Shown here: positions 47,130-55,709 of the stretch, one piece after another | Layout: each line of letters begins with the position of its first letter | How positions within the stretch are numbered: the stretch's first letter is position 1 | Source of the DNA: Pseudomonas neustonica | Lineage (GTDB): Bacteria; Pseudomonadota; Gammaproteobacteria; Pseudomonadales; Pseudomonadaceae | DNA length: 64,000 bases | Assembly (NCBI RefSeq): GCF_003797945.1 | Contig: NZ_RKKU01000014.1 | Span: 31,631 to 95,630 of the forward strand | Reading direction: 5' to 3' | Notes under the pieces: generated by a model | What the model was told of the DNA's origin: nothing | Databases searched by the model: none | The model's input: the letters and a program-made list of their open reading frames with translations, nothing else | Program-made: the position numbers and the translations under genes

Positions 47130-47861
47130 ATGCGATTTCAATCGGTCGGTGCATGCGCTACCGGCACCTCGCACACTGAACGCGAGCAACCCTGCCAGGA
47201 CGCGTTTGAGATAGTAGACCGGGTTCATGGCTCTGTAGCCTGCGTTTGCGACGGTGCCGGCTCTGCAGCGAAATCCGAGATAGGTGCGCGCACCCTCGCC
47301 CGCCAGGTAGCGCAGCAACTGTCTCGTAACATTGAGGGTCTGGTAAGCGATCCAACTGCCCAGGCGCAGGTTGAAGACGCCATTCAAATAGCCAGAAACA
47401 AACTCAGCAGTGAGGGTGAGTTGGCTGACTACCATGCCACCTTATGCGGTGTTGTCCTGACAGCACATGGCACTCTGGTTTTTCATCTGGGGGACGGACT
47501 TATCTTTGGTATCAATCCCGATGACTGGAGCGATTATCTGGTAAGCGAGCCTGAAAACGGCGCCTTCGTAGAAACCACCTATTTCTTTACTCTGCCCGGC
47601 TGGCGCCAGCACCTGCGCGTTTTCTGTGCCCCTGCACAGTATCGTTCCTGGTTTCTGATGAGCGACGGCGCGGCCAGCTTTGCCGCCAAGAATAGTCCTT
47701 GGCGGCCCGAACTCAATTTTCTGCAGCCAATACACAACTATCTGCGCACCACCTATCAGACTCAGGCTGAAGAAGCCCTGCTAGGCACTTTGAACGATCC
47801 GCGCAGCCATCGCATCACCACTGACGACAAGACCCTGGTGTGGTTGCACCGTGCCCCATAA
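47130..47861 (+). CDS. PP2C-type protein phosphatase
   Basis: This 243-residue protein has the PP2C features: a metal-binding aspartate at D41 in ACVCDGAGSAAKSEIGA, HLGDGLIFGINPDDW, LMSDGAASFAAKNSP, and a C-terminal TTDDKTLVWLHRA with the final metal aspartate. It would dephosphorylate targets of the adjacent kinase. The gene starts 2 bases after the VWA stop and its end overlaps the kinase start by 11 bases, a tightly coupled arrangement. No signal peptide or membrane segment is seen. Confidence 0.88.
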   Translation: MRFQSVGACATGTSHTEREQPCQDAFEIVDRVHGSVACVCDGAGSAAKSEIGARTLARQVAQQLSRNIEGLVSDPTAQAQVEDAIQIARNKLSSEGELADYHATLCGVVLTAHGTLVFHLGDGLIFGINPDDWSDYLVSEPENGAFVETTYFFTLPGWRQHLRVFCAPAQYRSWFLMSDGAASFAAKNSPWRPELNFLQPIHNYLRTTYQTQAEEALLGTLNDPRSHRITTDDKTLVWLHRAP

Positions 47862-50121
47862 GGGACGCTTCACCCTCGAATTTGTCGATGGCCGAACACA
47901 ATCGCTAAACCTCTCCGGCAAAGCGCTTAATCGCGGCGCTGCGGGCGTCATCTACCGCGCGCCGGACGGCAAGACCGCCCTCAAGTTTTATCACGAGCAG
48001 AAAAAAGACCAGACTCGCCGGAACAAGGTCTGGCAGATGATTCAGCACCCGCCAGAGGATGCCCACAGCGAGCATTTTGCCTGGCCCACGGCGCTGATAT
48101 TGAACTCACGCGGCACATTCGCCGGCCTTGCCATGCCGCTCTTGCCGATCGCCAGCTACGTATCACTGGACCTGGTGCTCAGCGCGCGCGGCCGCAAAAT
48201 GCAGTCGCTGCCCGAAGCCAGCGCCTGGCGGCTGGACGTCGCGATCAATCTAGCCAAACGGGTTGCCGAGCTGCATGCCAGGGGGCATTGCATCATCGAT
48301 CTCAAACCGGCCAATCTACTGGTGCACCGGCGCAGCGCAGATGTCGCAGTAGTCGATTGCGATGGTTTCGCGATTAAAGGGGATACCCACTACTTTCCAG
48401 CCAACCAATTTACCGCGGGCTTTATCGCCCCCGAAGCCTTTCGCTCCCGCAAGACGCCGCAAGAGCTGCGCGAACCCCAGGATGCTTTTGCGCTGGCGGT
48501 CATAGTGTTCAGCCTGCTCAACGGCGGTTTGCACCCCTACCAGGGCGTGCCTAAGCGCAACCGCGATATCCCCAGTGACAATCAGAATCGAATCGCCGGC
48601 GGTTTTTATCCCTATGGCCTGAAATCTCACACGGATCTGGCACCTTCGCCTTGGAGCATCCATCAGGACCTGCCGCGCATTCTGCGCGAAACCTTTGATC
48701 GCAGCTTCAGCGAGGGCAAGCGCCCTTCGGCTCACGACTGGGCAGCGCTTTTGCAGGAGGCTAAAACAAGGCTGAAACGCTGCACGCAAGACGAACAGCA
48801 CAGCTATTGGGGCTCCCAATGCCCACACTGCGCAAGGGGCAAAACTCGGGTAAAAGTCGCTACACCACCACGTAAAAGAACGCGCTCAAATCGAGCCAGG
48901 CCCCGCCCCGTCGCGCCGCCAGTCACACCTGCCATAACGCAGCGGCCACCCAGACCGGCTGCAACCCCCGGCTTTGCTGGCGCCGGAACCTGGATATTTA
49001 TCACCATAGTAGGCGCTCTGTTGATCGCCCTCTTGGCGCACGACAATAGCTCAAGTAAATCCAGTTACTCCCCAGCCTTTACCGCGCCTCCCGAACCCGC
49101 ACCCGTTGATCCTCGATCCCTGGCATGGAAAGCCCTTGCACCAGAATCAAACCCTATCCATATCGCCCGCGTTTCCGCACCGTACGCCGAGGGCCCGGGC
49201 GCCCGATATGCCAGAAGCGGGCCTGAAATAGAGCTTGAGCCAATTCCCTTTTACCACTTTGGTGCTTTCGAACAGCCTGAATCAGTTGCGGTGCTTACCG
49301 GCAACCCGCGCAATTCGGATTTTTTAGGTCTGGCTGAGACTCAGGTAAACTTGGCAAGTTTTGACGCCACTGACTCCAGGCTAGCCCAACACGCAACCTA
49401 TACATCACTTTCTGCAGCTTATGGCCTGAGCTTCTGGCAGGCGGATCCACGCAAGGGCCGCGAGGGTATTTATTTACCGCAGTGCGGGCCTAGAAACTGT
49501 GATTTGCTACAGCGTCTTTCACCCACAGACGCCTCGGTTAACTATGAACTGCCTGAATGGCAAAGCATGAGTGCATTTGAGGGTTTCCCTCCCTGGCGTT
49601 ACCAATTGAGCCCAAAGGGTGACTTCATGGTCCTCGCCAGCGCCAGTCAGATTGCTGTGTATGGGGTCGATCAACCGAGTAGCCCGATCGCCCTCCTCGA
49701 CTTGCCTGACACCTACGCCGAATTCGTCATCGACTCTTTGTCCGTGGGTGCAGAGGCCGGCACAATAATGGTCGGCCTATCCAAACAAAAACGCTTTGGC
49801 GTCGACTTTGAAGCCGTGCTACTGGAGCTTACCCGCAACGACAGCGAATTTGATCTGGATGAAAGCTTCGCGGAAAGGGCGCGGGCAGCCGGTACCGAAT
49901 TACTAGGCTCCTATCAGACACTTAGCCTCGATGGGCAAACCTTAGCGGTCAGTGAATATCAGCAACCTGAAAATAACAGTACCGATTACAGCTGGCTGAA
50001 CCAAAAAGTCACGGTTGCCCTCGGATACCCAGCCATCAGCGTCTGGAAGCGTGACGATCAAGGAAAGTGGCAACTAAGACAACGCATTGAGTGGCAAGGA
50101 CGCAAAGGTAGCGCAAGATAA
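47851..50121 (+). CDS. Transmembrane protein kinase of TerY-P triad (3' end frameshifted)
   Basis: This Ser/Thr-type kinase has 756 residues from a GTG start. Kinase motifs: glycine loop about residues 29-40 with K45 (ALKFY), catalytic IIDLKPANLL (D150, N155), and VVDCDGF near 168-173 for DFG, then APEAF. The HRD histidine and arginine are replaced by Ile-Ile. A cysteine cluster (C311, C324, C327; CPHC) follows, then a proline-rich linker and one helix at 380-396 (WIFITIVGALLIALLA). The rest is a propeller-like sensor region with SPKGD/LDGQT repeats. The frame ends abruptly at 50121; the propeller continues in another frame at 50112-50567, so the gene is probably truncated by a one-base loss. 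Confidence 0.8.
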   Translation: MPHKGRFTLEFVDGRTQSLNLSGKALNRGAAGVIYRAPDGKTALKFYHEQKKDQTRRNKVWQMIQHPPEDAHSEHFAWPTALILNSRGTFAGLAMPLLPIASYVSLDLVLSARGRKMQSLPEASAWRLDVAINLAKRVAELHARGHCIIDLKPANLLVHRRSADVAVVDCDGFAIKGDTHYFPANQFTAGFIAPEAFRSRKTPQELREPQDAFALAVIVFSLLNGGLHPYQGVPKRNRDIPSDNQNRIAGGFYPYGLKSHTDLAPSPWSIHQDLPRILRETFDRSFSEGKRPSAHDWAALLQEAKTRLKRCTQDEQHSYWGSQCPHCARGKTRVKVATPPRKRTRSNRARPRPVAPPVTPAITQRPPRPAATPGFAGAGTWIFITIVGALLIALLAHDNSSSKSSYSPAFTAPPEPAPVDPRSLAWKALAPESNPIHIARVSAPYAEGPGARYARSGPEIELEPIPFYHFGAFEQPESVAVLTGNPRNSDFLGLAETQVNLASFDATDSRLAQHATYTSLSAAYGLSFWQADPRKGREGIYLPQCGPRNCDLLQRLSPTDASVNYELPEWQSMSAFEGFPPWRYQLSPKGDFMVLASASQIAVYGVDQPSSPIALLDLPDTYAEFVIDSLSVGAEAGTIMVGLSKQKRFGVDFEAVLLELTRNDSEFDLDESFAERARAAGTELLGSYQTLSLDGQTLAVSEYQQPENNSTDYSWLNQKVTVALGYPAISVWKRDDQGKWQLRQRIEWQGRKGSAR

Positions 50122-50567
50122 AGATCAGGCGCCCTAAACAGATGGAGTTACTCAACGGCTTGGGTATGGCGCTGATCGGCAGAAAAATCAGGGCCGAAGG
50201 TCAGGTTCACCAGGAACTGCAGTTGAGTCCTGACGGCACCCGCTTGCTCACTGGTCTGGAAGCATCCGAGTACCAGGGCTGGTTATACAGCAGCAGTTAT
50301 CTCTTCGATATTACCGGAGACTCTCCCGAAGTGCTGACGCGCCTGACCTCGGCCACTCAGACCTTTAGGACAAGCCTGAAAGCAGCCTATCCGAGTATTC
50401 GCATGTCGACCAACGGCAAATACGCGGTCATGGGATGGTTTAAATACTACGACAACGCCAAAATGCTGGAGCAATCCGTGGACATACGGGTTTTTGCAAT
50501 CCTCCAGGCAGAATCTGCGATAGAGACTGACAACGCCGCATCGCAACCTTTCACAACGACGCCTTGA
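50112..50567 (+). pseudogene. Detached C-terminal end of the kinase propeller
   Basis: An open frame with its first ATG at 50142 encodes 141 residues with no ribosome binding site. It contains LQLSPDGTRLLTGLE and MSTNGKYAVMGWFKYYD, the same type of propeller blade as the end of the kinase. The frame is open from 50112, and the kinase frame closes at 50121, so a single missing base in 50109-50121 explains the split. Sequencing error cannot be excluded. It ends with a short, polar tail (FTTTP). Confidence 0.65.
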
Positions 50568-50645
50568 GTATCTGACCAAAGCAGCGCGCAGACTTGCGCA
50601 GGATAGTAAAGCGCGACTGACGGATAAGATGAGCCGAGCAAACAT

Positions 50646-50671
50646 AAAAAACCCGCCTAAGCGGGTTTTTT
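50646..50671 (+). terminator. Rho-independent terminator after kinase region
   Basis: ACCCGC/GCGGGT stem with a 4-base loop, A-run before and T-run after; it can serve both the kinase region and the convergent acuI. Confidence 0.88.
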
Positions 50672-50694
50672 ATGTGCCAGCGACAGAGTAACAG

Positions 50695-51681
50695 TCAAGT
50701 CAGATTGACCAGCGTCCTGCCAACCATTTTGCCGCCTAGAATGCGTTCAATCTCGGCTGGCAACTCAGCCAGCGTAATCTCGCTGACCAGTTGGCTCAAA
50801 TCCAGCTTCCACTGTACCGAAAGTCGATCCCACATGGACGCTTTAACCACCAACGGCTGCTCGACCGAGTCGATCCCCAGCAGGTTTACGTTGCGCAAGA
50901 TGAAAGGAAAGACGCTGCCCTGAAACTGGCCACCGGCAGTCAACCCACAGCAAGCGACACTGCCACCGTAGCGGAGCGACTTGACCACGTTAAACAGAAT
51001 CTCACCGCCGACGGTGTCTACCGCACCAGCCCATTGCTCCTTCAGCATCGGCTTTTCCTTGCCGGCTTCCAATGTAGTGCGATCAACAATGTGCTTGGCG
51101 CCCAGCTGGGTCAGAAAGTCGGCTTTCAGCGATTTACCGGTCGCAGCTGCCACCTCATAGCCAAGGCTGGCAAGCAATGCGACCGCGATACTACCAACGC
51201 CTCCAGTAGCGCCTGTGACCAGCACAGGGCCCTGATCGGGGCTAAGCCCCGCCTGCTCCAATTTATCGACACAGAGTGCGGCTGTGAGGCCTGCTGTACC
51301 GAGTATCATACTTTCGCGCAGCGATAGCCCCTCGGGCCGCTTCAATACCCAGGCAGCGGGCACACGAATATATTGCCCAAAACCGCCCGCCGTATTCATA
51401 CCCAGGTCGTAACCGGTCAGGATGACCTCGTCACCGGCGCTCAGCTCCGCGACTGAACTGGCCTCTACGACACCTGCCGCGTCAATACCGGGGGTATGCG
51501 GGAAGTTGCGTGAAACGCCCTTATTGCCCGACGCTGAAAGTGCATCTTTGTAATTAAGTGACGAGTAATGCACTCGGATCAGCACCTCGCCTTCGGGCAA
51601 ATCATCAATGTGGCGATCCGTCACCGAAGAAACATAGTTGCCAGCCTCTTCGCTGACGACCAGGGCTTTGAATTCGGACAT
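50695..51681 (-). CDS. acuI: Acrylyl-CoA reductase-like quinone oxidoreductase (YhdH/AcuI)
   Basis: This NADPH-dependent medium-chain reductase lacks zinc ligands. The 328 residues contain HYSSLNYKDALSASGNKGVSRNFPHTPGIDAAG near the N-terminus and the NADP fold VLVTGATGGVGSIAVALLASLGYEVAAATG. The VACCGLTAGGQFQGSVFPFILRNVNLLGIDSVE region is typical of the YhdH/AcuI group. In other bacteria, AcuI reduces toxic acryloyl-CoA to propanoyl-CoA. Substrate here is inferred. It lies 9 bases downstream of sohB. Confidence 0.87.
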   Translation of the reverse strand: MSEFKALVVSEEAGNYVSSVTDRHIDDLPEGEVLIRVHYSSLNYKDALSASGNKGVSRNFPHTPGIDAAGVVEASSVAELSAGDEVILTGYDLGMNTAGGFGQYIRVPAAWVLKRPEGLSLRESMILGTAGLTAALCVDKLEQAGLSPDQGPVLVTGATGGVGSIAVALLASLGYEVAAATGKSLKADFLTQLGAKHIVDRTTLEAGKEKPMLKEQWAGAVDTVGGEILFNVVKSLRYGGSVACCGLTAGGQFQGSVFPFILRNVNLLGIDSVEQPLVVKASMWDRLSVQWKLDLSQLVSEITLAELPAEIERILGGKMVGRTLVNLT

Positions 51682-51690
51682 AATCGGCTC

Positions 51691-52716
51691 CTACCAGAAT
51701 CGTTGATTGTTTAAACGCGAAACCCAGGTCAGCAGTAACTTGTCAGCCGCCTTCGCCATACCGCCGGACAGCCGATCTTGCAGACGCTTACGCTGCTCGT
51801 AATTGAGCTCGAATACATCGGCTTCACTAACGCGCTCACTTAAGTACTGATCGCTGGTTTTAACTTCATCTGCCAGCTTGTGGTCCAACGCCTCGGTACC
51901 AAACCAAACCTCACCCGTGGCTACCGCCTCAATATCCAGAGATGGGCGATAGCGAGAAACAAAGCGTTTGAACAGTTGATGGATATTTTCCAGATCCTCC
52001 TGAAACTTTTCCCTTGCCTTGTCGTTGTTCTCACCAAACACAGTCAATGTGCGCTTGTATTCGCCAGCGGTAAGCATCTCGAAATCAACATCGTGCTTTT
52101 TCAACAGTCGATTAAAGTTGGGCAATTGCGCTACGACCCCAATCGACCCCAACATCGCAAACGGCGCTACCAGTATCCGGTCGGCAATACAGGCCATCAT
52201 GTAACCACCACTGGCTGCAACCTTGTCTACCGCGATCGTCAGCGGGATACCCGCGTCCCGAATACGCACCAACTGTGAGGCGGCAAGACCATACGCGTGA
52301 ACCATGCCGCCGCCGCTTTCCAGGCGCACCAGGATTTCATCCTGTGGCCGCGCCAGCCCCAGCACCGCAGTCACCTCGTGACGCAAATGCTCAAGCGCAC
52401 TGGCTTTGATGTCGCCATCAAAGTTAAGCACATACAAGCGACCCTTGGCATCATCGTCAGTTGCCTTCGCCTTTTTTTTCGCTTGCTGCTTGCGCTGCTT
52501 TGCCTGTGCCTTGAGTGCGCCCTTGCTCAGGACCACTTCTTCCAGGCGCTCAGCCATTCGGCTGAATCTATCATTTACCCGGACCACACTCAGGGTGCCT
52601 TCACTGCGCTTGGAGCGACCTTTGCTGGCAGCAATTACCAGCACGATGAACACCACTACAACCAGCACCGTAAGGGCTTTGGCAAGAAAGAAAAAATACT
52701 GATCAAACCATTCCAC
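51691..52716 (-). CDS. sohB: SohB, inner membrane peptidase
   Basis: This S49-family serine protease has 341 residues: an N-terminal membrane helix (FFFLAKALTVLVVVVFIVLVIAAS), a lysine-rich segment (KQRKQQAKKKAKATDD), and a ClpP-fold domain. The nucleophile serine is in AVDKVAASGGYMMACIADRI, and the lysine dyad partner is expected in the FEMLTAGEYKRTLTVFGENND loop. The SohB length and the absence of a second S49 domain separate it from SppA. acuI follows 9 bases later on the same strand. Confidence 0.93.
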   Translation of the reverse strand: MEWFDQYFFFLAKALTVLVVVVFIVLVIAASKGRSKRSEGTLSVVRVNDRFSRMAERLEEVVLSKGALKAQAKQRKQQAKKKAKATDDDAKGRLYVLNFDGDIKASALEHLRHEVTAVLGLARPQDEILVRLESGGGMVHAYGLAASQLVRIRDAGIPLTIAVDKVAASGGYMMACIADRILVAPFAMLGSIGVVAQLPNFNRLLKKHDVDFEMLTAGEYKRTLTVFGENNDKAREKFQEDLENIHQLFKRFVSRYRPSLDIEAVATGEVWFGTEALDHKLADEVKTSDQYLSERVSEADVFELNYEQRKRLQDRLSGGMAKAADKLLLTWVSRLNNQRFW

Positions 52717-52888
52717 AATTATCTCCAGGGTCAGTGCGCCATTGGCTTTCGCGCTCTAGCATACAGGATGCAAACAGGCTGAGAATATGCCGGATCACGG
52801 CAAATTCAAACGCTTGTATGATTTCTGGTTGACAGCCTTATCACTCTCATCCTAACCTCAGTGCAGATTCGCAAAAAGGCGTAACTTT

Positions 52889-53593
52889 GTGGGCAGTATC
52901 TACCTTATTCGGCACGGCCAGGCATCGCTCGGTGCGGCCAACTATGACGTGCTCTCTCCATTAGGCGTTCAGCAGTCGCGTCTGTGTGGTGAGTTCTACC
53001 AGCAGCAAGGCCTCAACTTTGACCATTGCTACGCGGGTGAGATGCAGCGCCAGATAGATACCGGCCGCCATACTCTGGCGGCGATGCAGCAGAGCGATAG
53101 ATCCATATCTATTGATGCAGCTTTCAACGAATATCACTCCGACCAGGTCGTGGCAACCTATCTGCCCAAGATCATTGCTCAGCTTCCTGAAGCCGAGTTC
53201 TATATCAAGAACGCTGGGCAGTACCGCAAGGAATTTCAACGGGTCTTCAGTAGCGCCATCACCCTATGGATTACCGATGAAAGTGGCAGCACAGACTGCC
53301 CGCCTTGGTCGGAATTTGTCGAGCAGGTGCGCAGCGGGCTGCAAAGAGTCATAGCCGCCCACACGACCCGCGGTCAGAACATCGCCATCTTTACTTCGGG
53401 CGGCACTATCACAGCCGCCCTGCAACTGATCACGCAGATGCCGGCTACCAGTGCTTTTGAGCTGAACTGGCAAATAGTGAATACCTCTGTAAGCCGACTA
53501 CAATACCGTAAGGACAAATTGAGCCTGGCTGCGTTTAATAGCCAGGCACACCTTGATGTCCACCAGAGGGCCGACTGGGTTAGCTACCGATAA
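52889..53593 (+). CDS. Histidine phosphatase family protein
   Basis: This 234-residue protein opens with IYLIRHGQASLGAANYDVLS, the catalytic RHG motif of the phosphoglycerate-mutase-like superfamily. The second histidine region comes later (AIFTSGGTITAALQLITQM, an unusual reading of the expected GH motif). Substrate is unknown; it could act on a small phosphate ester or phosphoprotein. It has a GTG start at 52889. It is divergent from sohB. The SCP2 gene follows 61 bases later. Confidence 0.8.
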   Translation: MGSIYLIRHGQASLGAANYDVLSPLGVQQSRLCGEFYQQQGLNFDHCYAGEMQRQIDTGRHTLAAMQQSDRSISIDAAFNEYHSDQVVATYLPKIIAQLPEAEFYIKNAGQYRKEFQRVFSSAITLWITDESGSTDCPPWSEFVEQVRSGLQRVIAAHTTRGQNIAIFTSGGTITAALQLITQMPATSAFELNWQIVNTSVSRLQYRKDKLSLAAFNSQAHLDVHQRADWVSYR

Positions 53594-53654
53594 CCCGGCA
53601 AGCATATTTACATGTTATATGTACCAACCTAACCACCCAGTAAAGGAACGACAG

Positions 53655-53969
53655 ATGACTAGCGTTGCAGAAATTACCAACAAGATGGAAACCAAGTTCA
53701 ATTCAGACGCTGCTGCCGGTCTGGATCTGGTTTTTCAATTTGACATTACAGACGACGAAAATTTCAACGTCACGGTAAAAGACGGCACCTGCGCCGTTGC
53801 CCAAGGCAATGCCGGTGACCCGAACGTGACACTGATCATGGACAAAGAAACCCTGATCGGCGTGATGTCCGGTGAGACCGACGGCATGCAGGCGTTCATG
53901 TCTGGCAAGCTGCGCGCCGAAGGCGACATGATGCTGGCACTCAAACTGGGTGAACTCTTCCCAGCTTGA
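53655..53969 (+). CDS. SCP2 sterol-binding domain protein
   Basis: This 104-residue single-domain protein matches the SCP2 lipid-binding fold: FNSDAAAGLDLVFQFDITDDENFNVTVKDGTCAV, NVTLIMDKETLIGVMSGETDGMQAFMSGKLRAEGDMMLALKLGELFP. Such proteins bind acyl-CoA or other lipids in the cytoplasm. The ATG at 53655 follows an AAAGGAACG box, and the longer open frame from 53553 overlaps the upstream gene. A terminator follows. Confidence 0.9.
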   Translation: MTSVAEITNKMETKFNSDAAAGLDLVFQFDITDDENFNVTVKDGTCAVAQGNAGDPNVTLIMDKETLIGVMSGETDGMQAFMSGKLRAEGDMMLALKLGELFPA

Positions 53970-53981
53970 GCCGAGGCTCAT

Positions 53982-54013
53982 AAAAAAACCGGAGCCTGGT
54001 CTCCGGTTTTTTT
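53982..54013 (+). terminator. Rho-independent terminator after SCP2 gene
   Basis: An 8-base stem (AACCGGAG/CTCCGGTT) with a 6-base loop between A- and T-runs. Confidence 0.92.
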
Positions 54014-54206
54014 ATGGCCACATAATTACCCTCATAGACCGCACCCATGGGATTGCAACACGCATTCTGATTAAAGCTCGCCAGCCTTGTTCATGCACTG
54101 TTGGCTGAATTAGATTAGGCCATTGCATCAACACCTGCATCGTTGAACTAATGGCAGGAATTCGATTGAAAGGCTGCAATTGCCAACACACAACAAGGAT
54201 CACTCC

Positions 54207-54974
54207 ATGCAAAAGACCCAATTATTTGACCTCGACGGCAAGGTTGCTCTGGTAACCGGCGCCAGCCGCGGCATCGGCGAGGCCATTGCCAAGCTACTCG
54301 CTCAACAGGGCGCTCACGTGATTGTCTCCAGCCGCAAAATCGACGGCTGCCAGGCAGTCGCAGACGCCATCACCGCCGCTGGCGGTAAAGCAAGCGCAAT
54401 GGCCTGCCATATTGGTGAGATGGAACAGATTATCGCTACCGTGGCAGCCATTCGCGAACAGTTCGGCAAGCTGGACATCCTGGTCAACAACGCCGCAACA
54501 AACCCCTATTTCGGCAATGTACTGGATACCGACCTCTCGGCTTTCCAGAAGACAGTAGACGTTAACATTCGCGGCTACTTCTTTATGTCAGTCGAAGCCG
54601 GCAAGCTGATGCGCGAAAATGGCGGCGGCGCTATCCTCAACGTAGCCTCGGTAAATGGTCTGGTGCCTGGCGAGATGCAAGGTATCTACTCCATCACCAA
54701 AGCGGCGGTAATCAACCAGACCAAGGTCTTTGCCAAGGAGTGCGCGCAGTTCGGTATTCGTTGTAACGCCTTGCTGCCAGGATTGACTGATACCAAGTTT
54801 GCCTCGGCCCTTACCACCAACGACGCCATCCTGAAAAATGCGCTGCAGCGTATCCCTCTGCGCCGCGCTGCCGACCCTTCAGAAATGGCGGGCACCGTAC
54901 TGTACCTGGTGAGCGATGCATCCAGTTACACCACCGGCACCGCAATCAATGTCGATGGCGGCATGCTGGCGTAA
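54207..54974 (+). CDS. Short-chain dehydrogenase/reductase
   Basis: This 255-residue NAD(P)-dependent oxidoreductase has the classical SDR pattern: VALVTGASRGIGEAIAKLLAQQG (TGxxxGxG), DILVNNAATNPYFG, the catalytic serine in ILNVASVNGLVPGEMQ, YSITKAAVINQTKVFAKE (YxxxK), and a C-terminal SSYTTGTAINVDGGMLA. The substrate is not clear from sequence; the FabG-like form suggests a hydroxyacyl or sugar-alcohol type. I use the ATG at 54207 (MQKTQLFDLDGKVAL) with an AAGGATC box; an upstream ATG at 54180 is possible but lacks a box. Confidence 0.9.
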   Translation: MQKTQLFDLDGKVALVTGASRGIGEAIAKLLAQQGAHVIVSSRKIDGCQAVADAITAAGGKASAMACHIGEMEQIIATVAAIREQFGKLDILVNNAATNPYFGNVLDTDLSAFQKTVDVNIRGYFFMSVEAGKLMRENGGGAILNVASVNGLVPGEMQGIYSITKAAVINQTKVFAKECAQFGIRCNALLPGLTDTKFASALTTNDAILKNALQRIPLRRAADPSEMAGTVLYLVSDASSYTTGTAINVDGGMLA

Positions 54975-54995
54975 ACAGCCAGCAATAGCAGCAAG

Positions 54996-55027
54996 AAAAA
55001 AGCCGCCTTACTCAGGCGGCTTTTTTT
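54996..55027. terminator. Bidirectional rho-independent terminator
   Basis: A stem AGCCGCC/GGCGGCT with a 7-base loop flanked by A- and T-runs separates the SDR gene from the convergent minus-strand gene. Confidence 0.9.
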
Positions 55028-55697
55028 ATTGGAAGCGCATCATGGCGGCCGTGGCGGCCGGGTTAAGCGGAACTGGCGTCAAACCGGTGGGCCCCATCTC
55101 CAGCGAGAAGCGCGCACCATCTACCAACGGAATAAAACGCACCTCGAAGGCATCGGCTTCAATTGCGCTGTGCGCCTCAATCCGGTCAATCCAGGCCCAG
55201 AGATCACGCCATGGTGGCGTAGCATGTAAATTTGGAAGCAAAGCGCTGCCCATGGCATCACTGCTGTCACGCTCCTGCTCCAAAGCAAGATAGCGCCCAA
55301 GCAAGCGATGCAGGCGATAACCATCAACCAGCCCCAGAGCCGCTGGCAACCCATGCCAGCGCAAGACCTCTACTTCAAGCTCCCACAAATCTCCGGCAAT
55401 ACGCAGAGTTTGGTTACCCTGGGCACTGGCGAGCACCGCTTCATATTGCTGATTACCTACCTTGCTGAAACTCAAGGTACCAACGGTTGCAGCCTTGGGC
55501 TCTATTTCTGCAAAGCTTTGCAGGTCCCAAGCAGCGAGCCCGAGAACAACTGATACAGCCAGCAAAGCCAACAACAGGTTGCCCTTGAGCCAACCAAGCA
55601 GCCAGCCGAAACGCCAGCCGAAACGTAGCGCAAGTAACGCCAATAGCGCCGCAATACATCCTACAAGAATCGCCAAGCCAAGATATTGCATACCCAC
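55026..55697 (-). CDS. Membrane protein of unknown function next to nudC
   Basis: A 223-residue protein with two N-terminal hydrophobic helices (LGLAILVGCIAALLALLAL and LLLALLAVSVVLGLAA) followed by a soluble domain beginning DLQSFAEIEPKAATVGTLSFSKVG. The domain includes DLWELEVEVLRWHGLPAALGLVDGYRLHRLLGRYL. I do not recognise a named family. A protein of this kind sits after nudC in Pseudomonas aeruginosa, as I remember. It lies 12 bases after nudC and shares its operon. ATG at 55691 is an alternative start. Confidence 0.75.
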   Translation of the reverse strand: MGMQYLGLAILVGCIAALLALLALRFGWRFGWLLGWLKGNLLLALLAVSVVLGLAAWDLQSFAEIEPKAATVGTLSFSKVGNQQYEAVLASAQGNQTLRIAGDLWELEVEVLRWHGLPAALGLVDGYRLHRLLGRYLALEQERDSSDAMGSALLPNLHATPPWRDLWAWIDRIEAHSAIEADAFEVRFIPLVDGARFSLEMGPTGLTPVPLNPAATAAMMRFQ

Positions 55698-55709
55698 TCC
55701 ATGGTTTGC

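Noticed and set aside
50112..50567. Independent small gene after the kinase
   Set aside because: No ribosome binding site and the same propeller blade type as the kinase end; a broken kinase explains it better.
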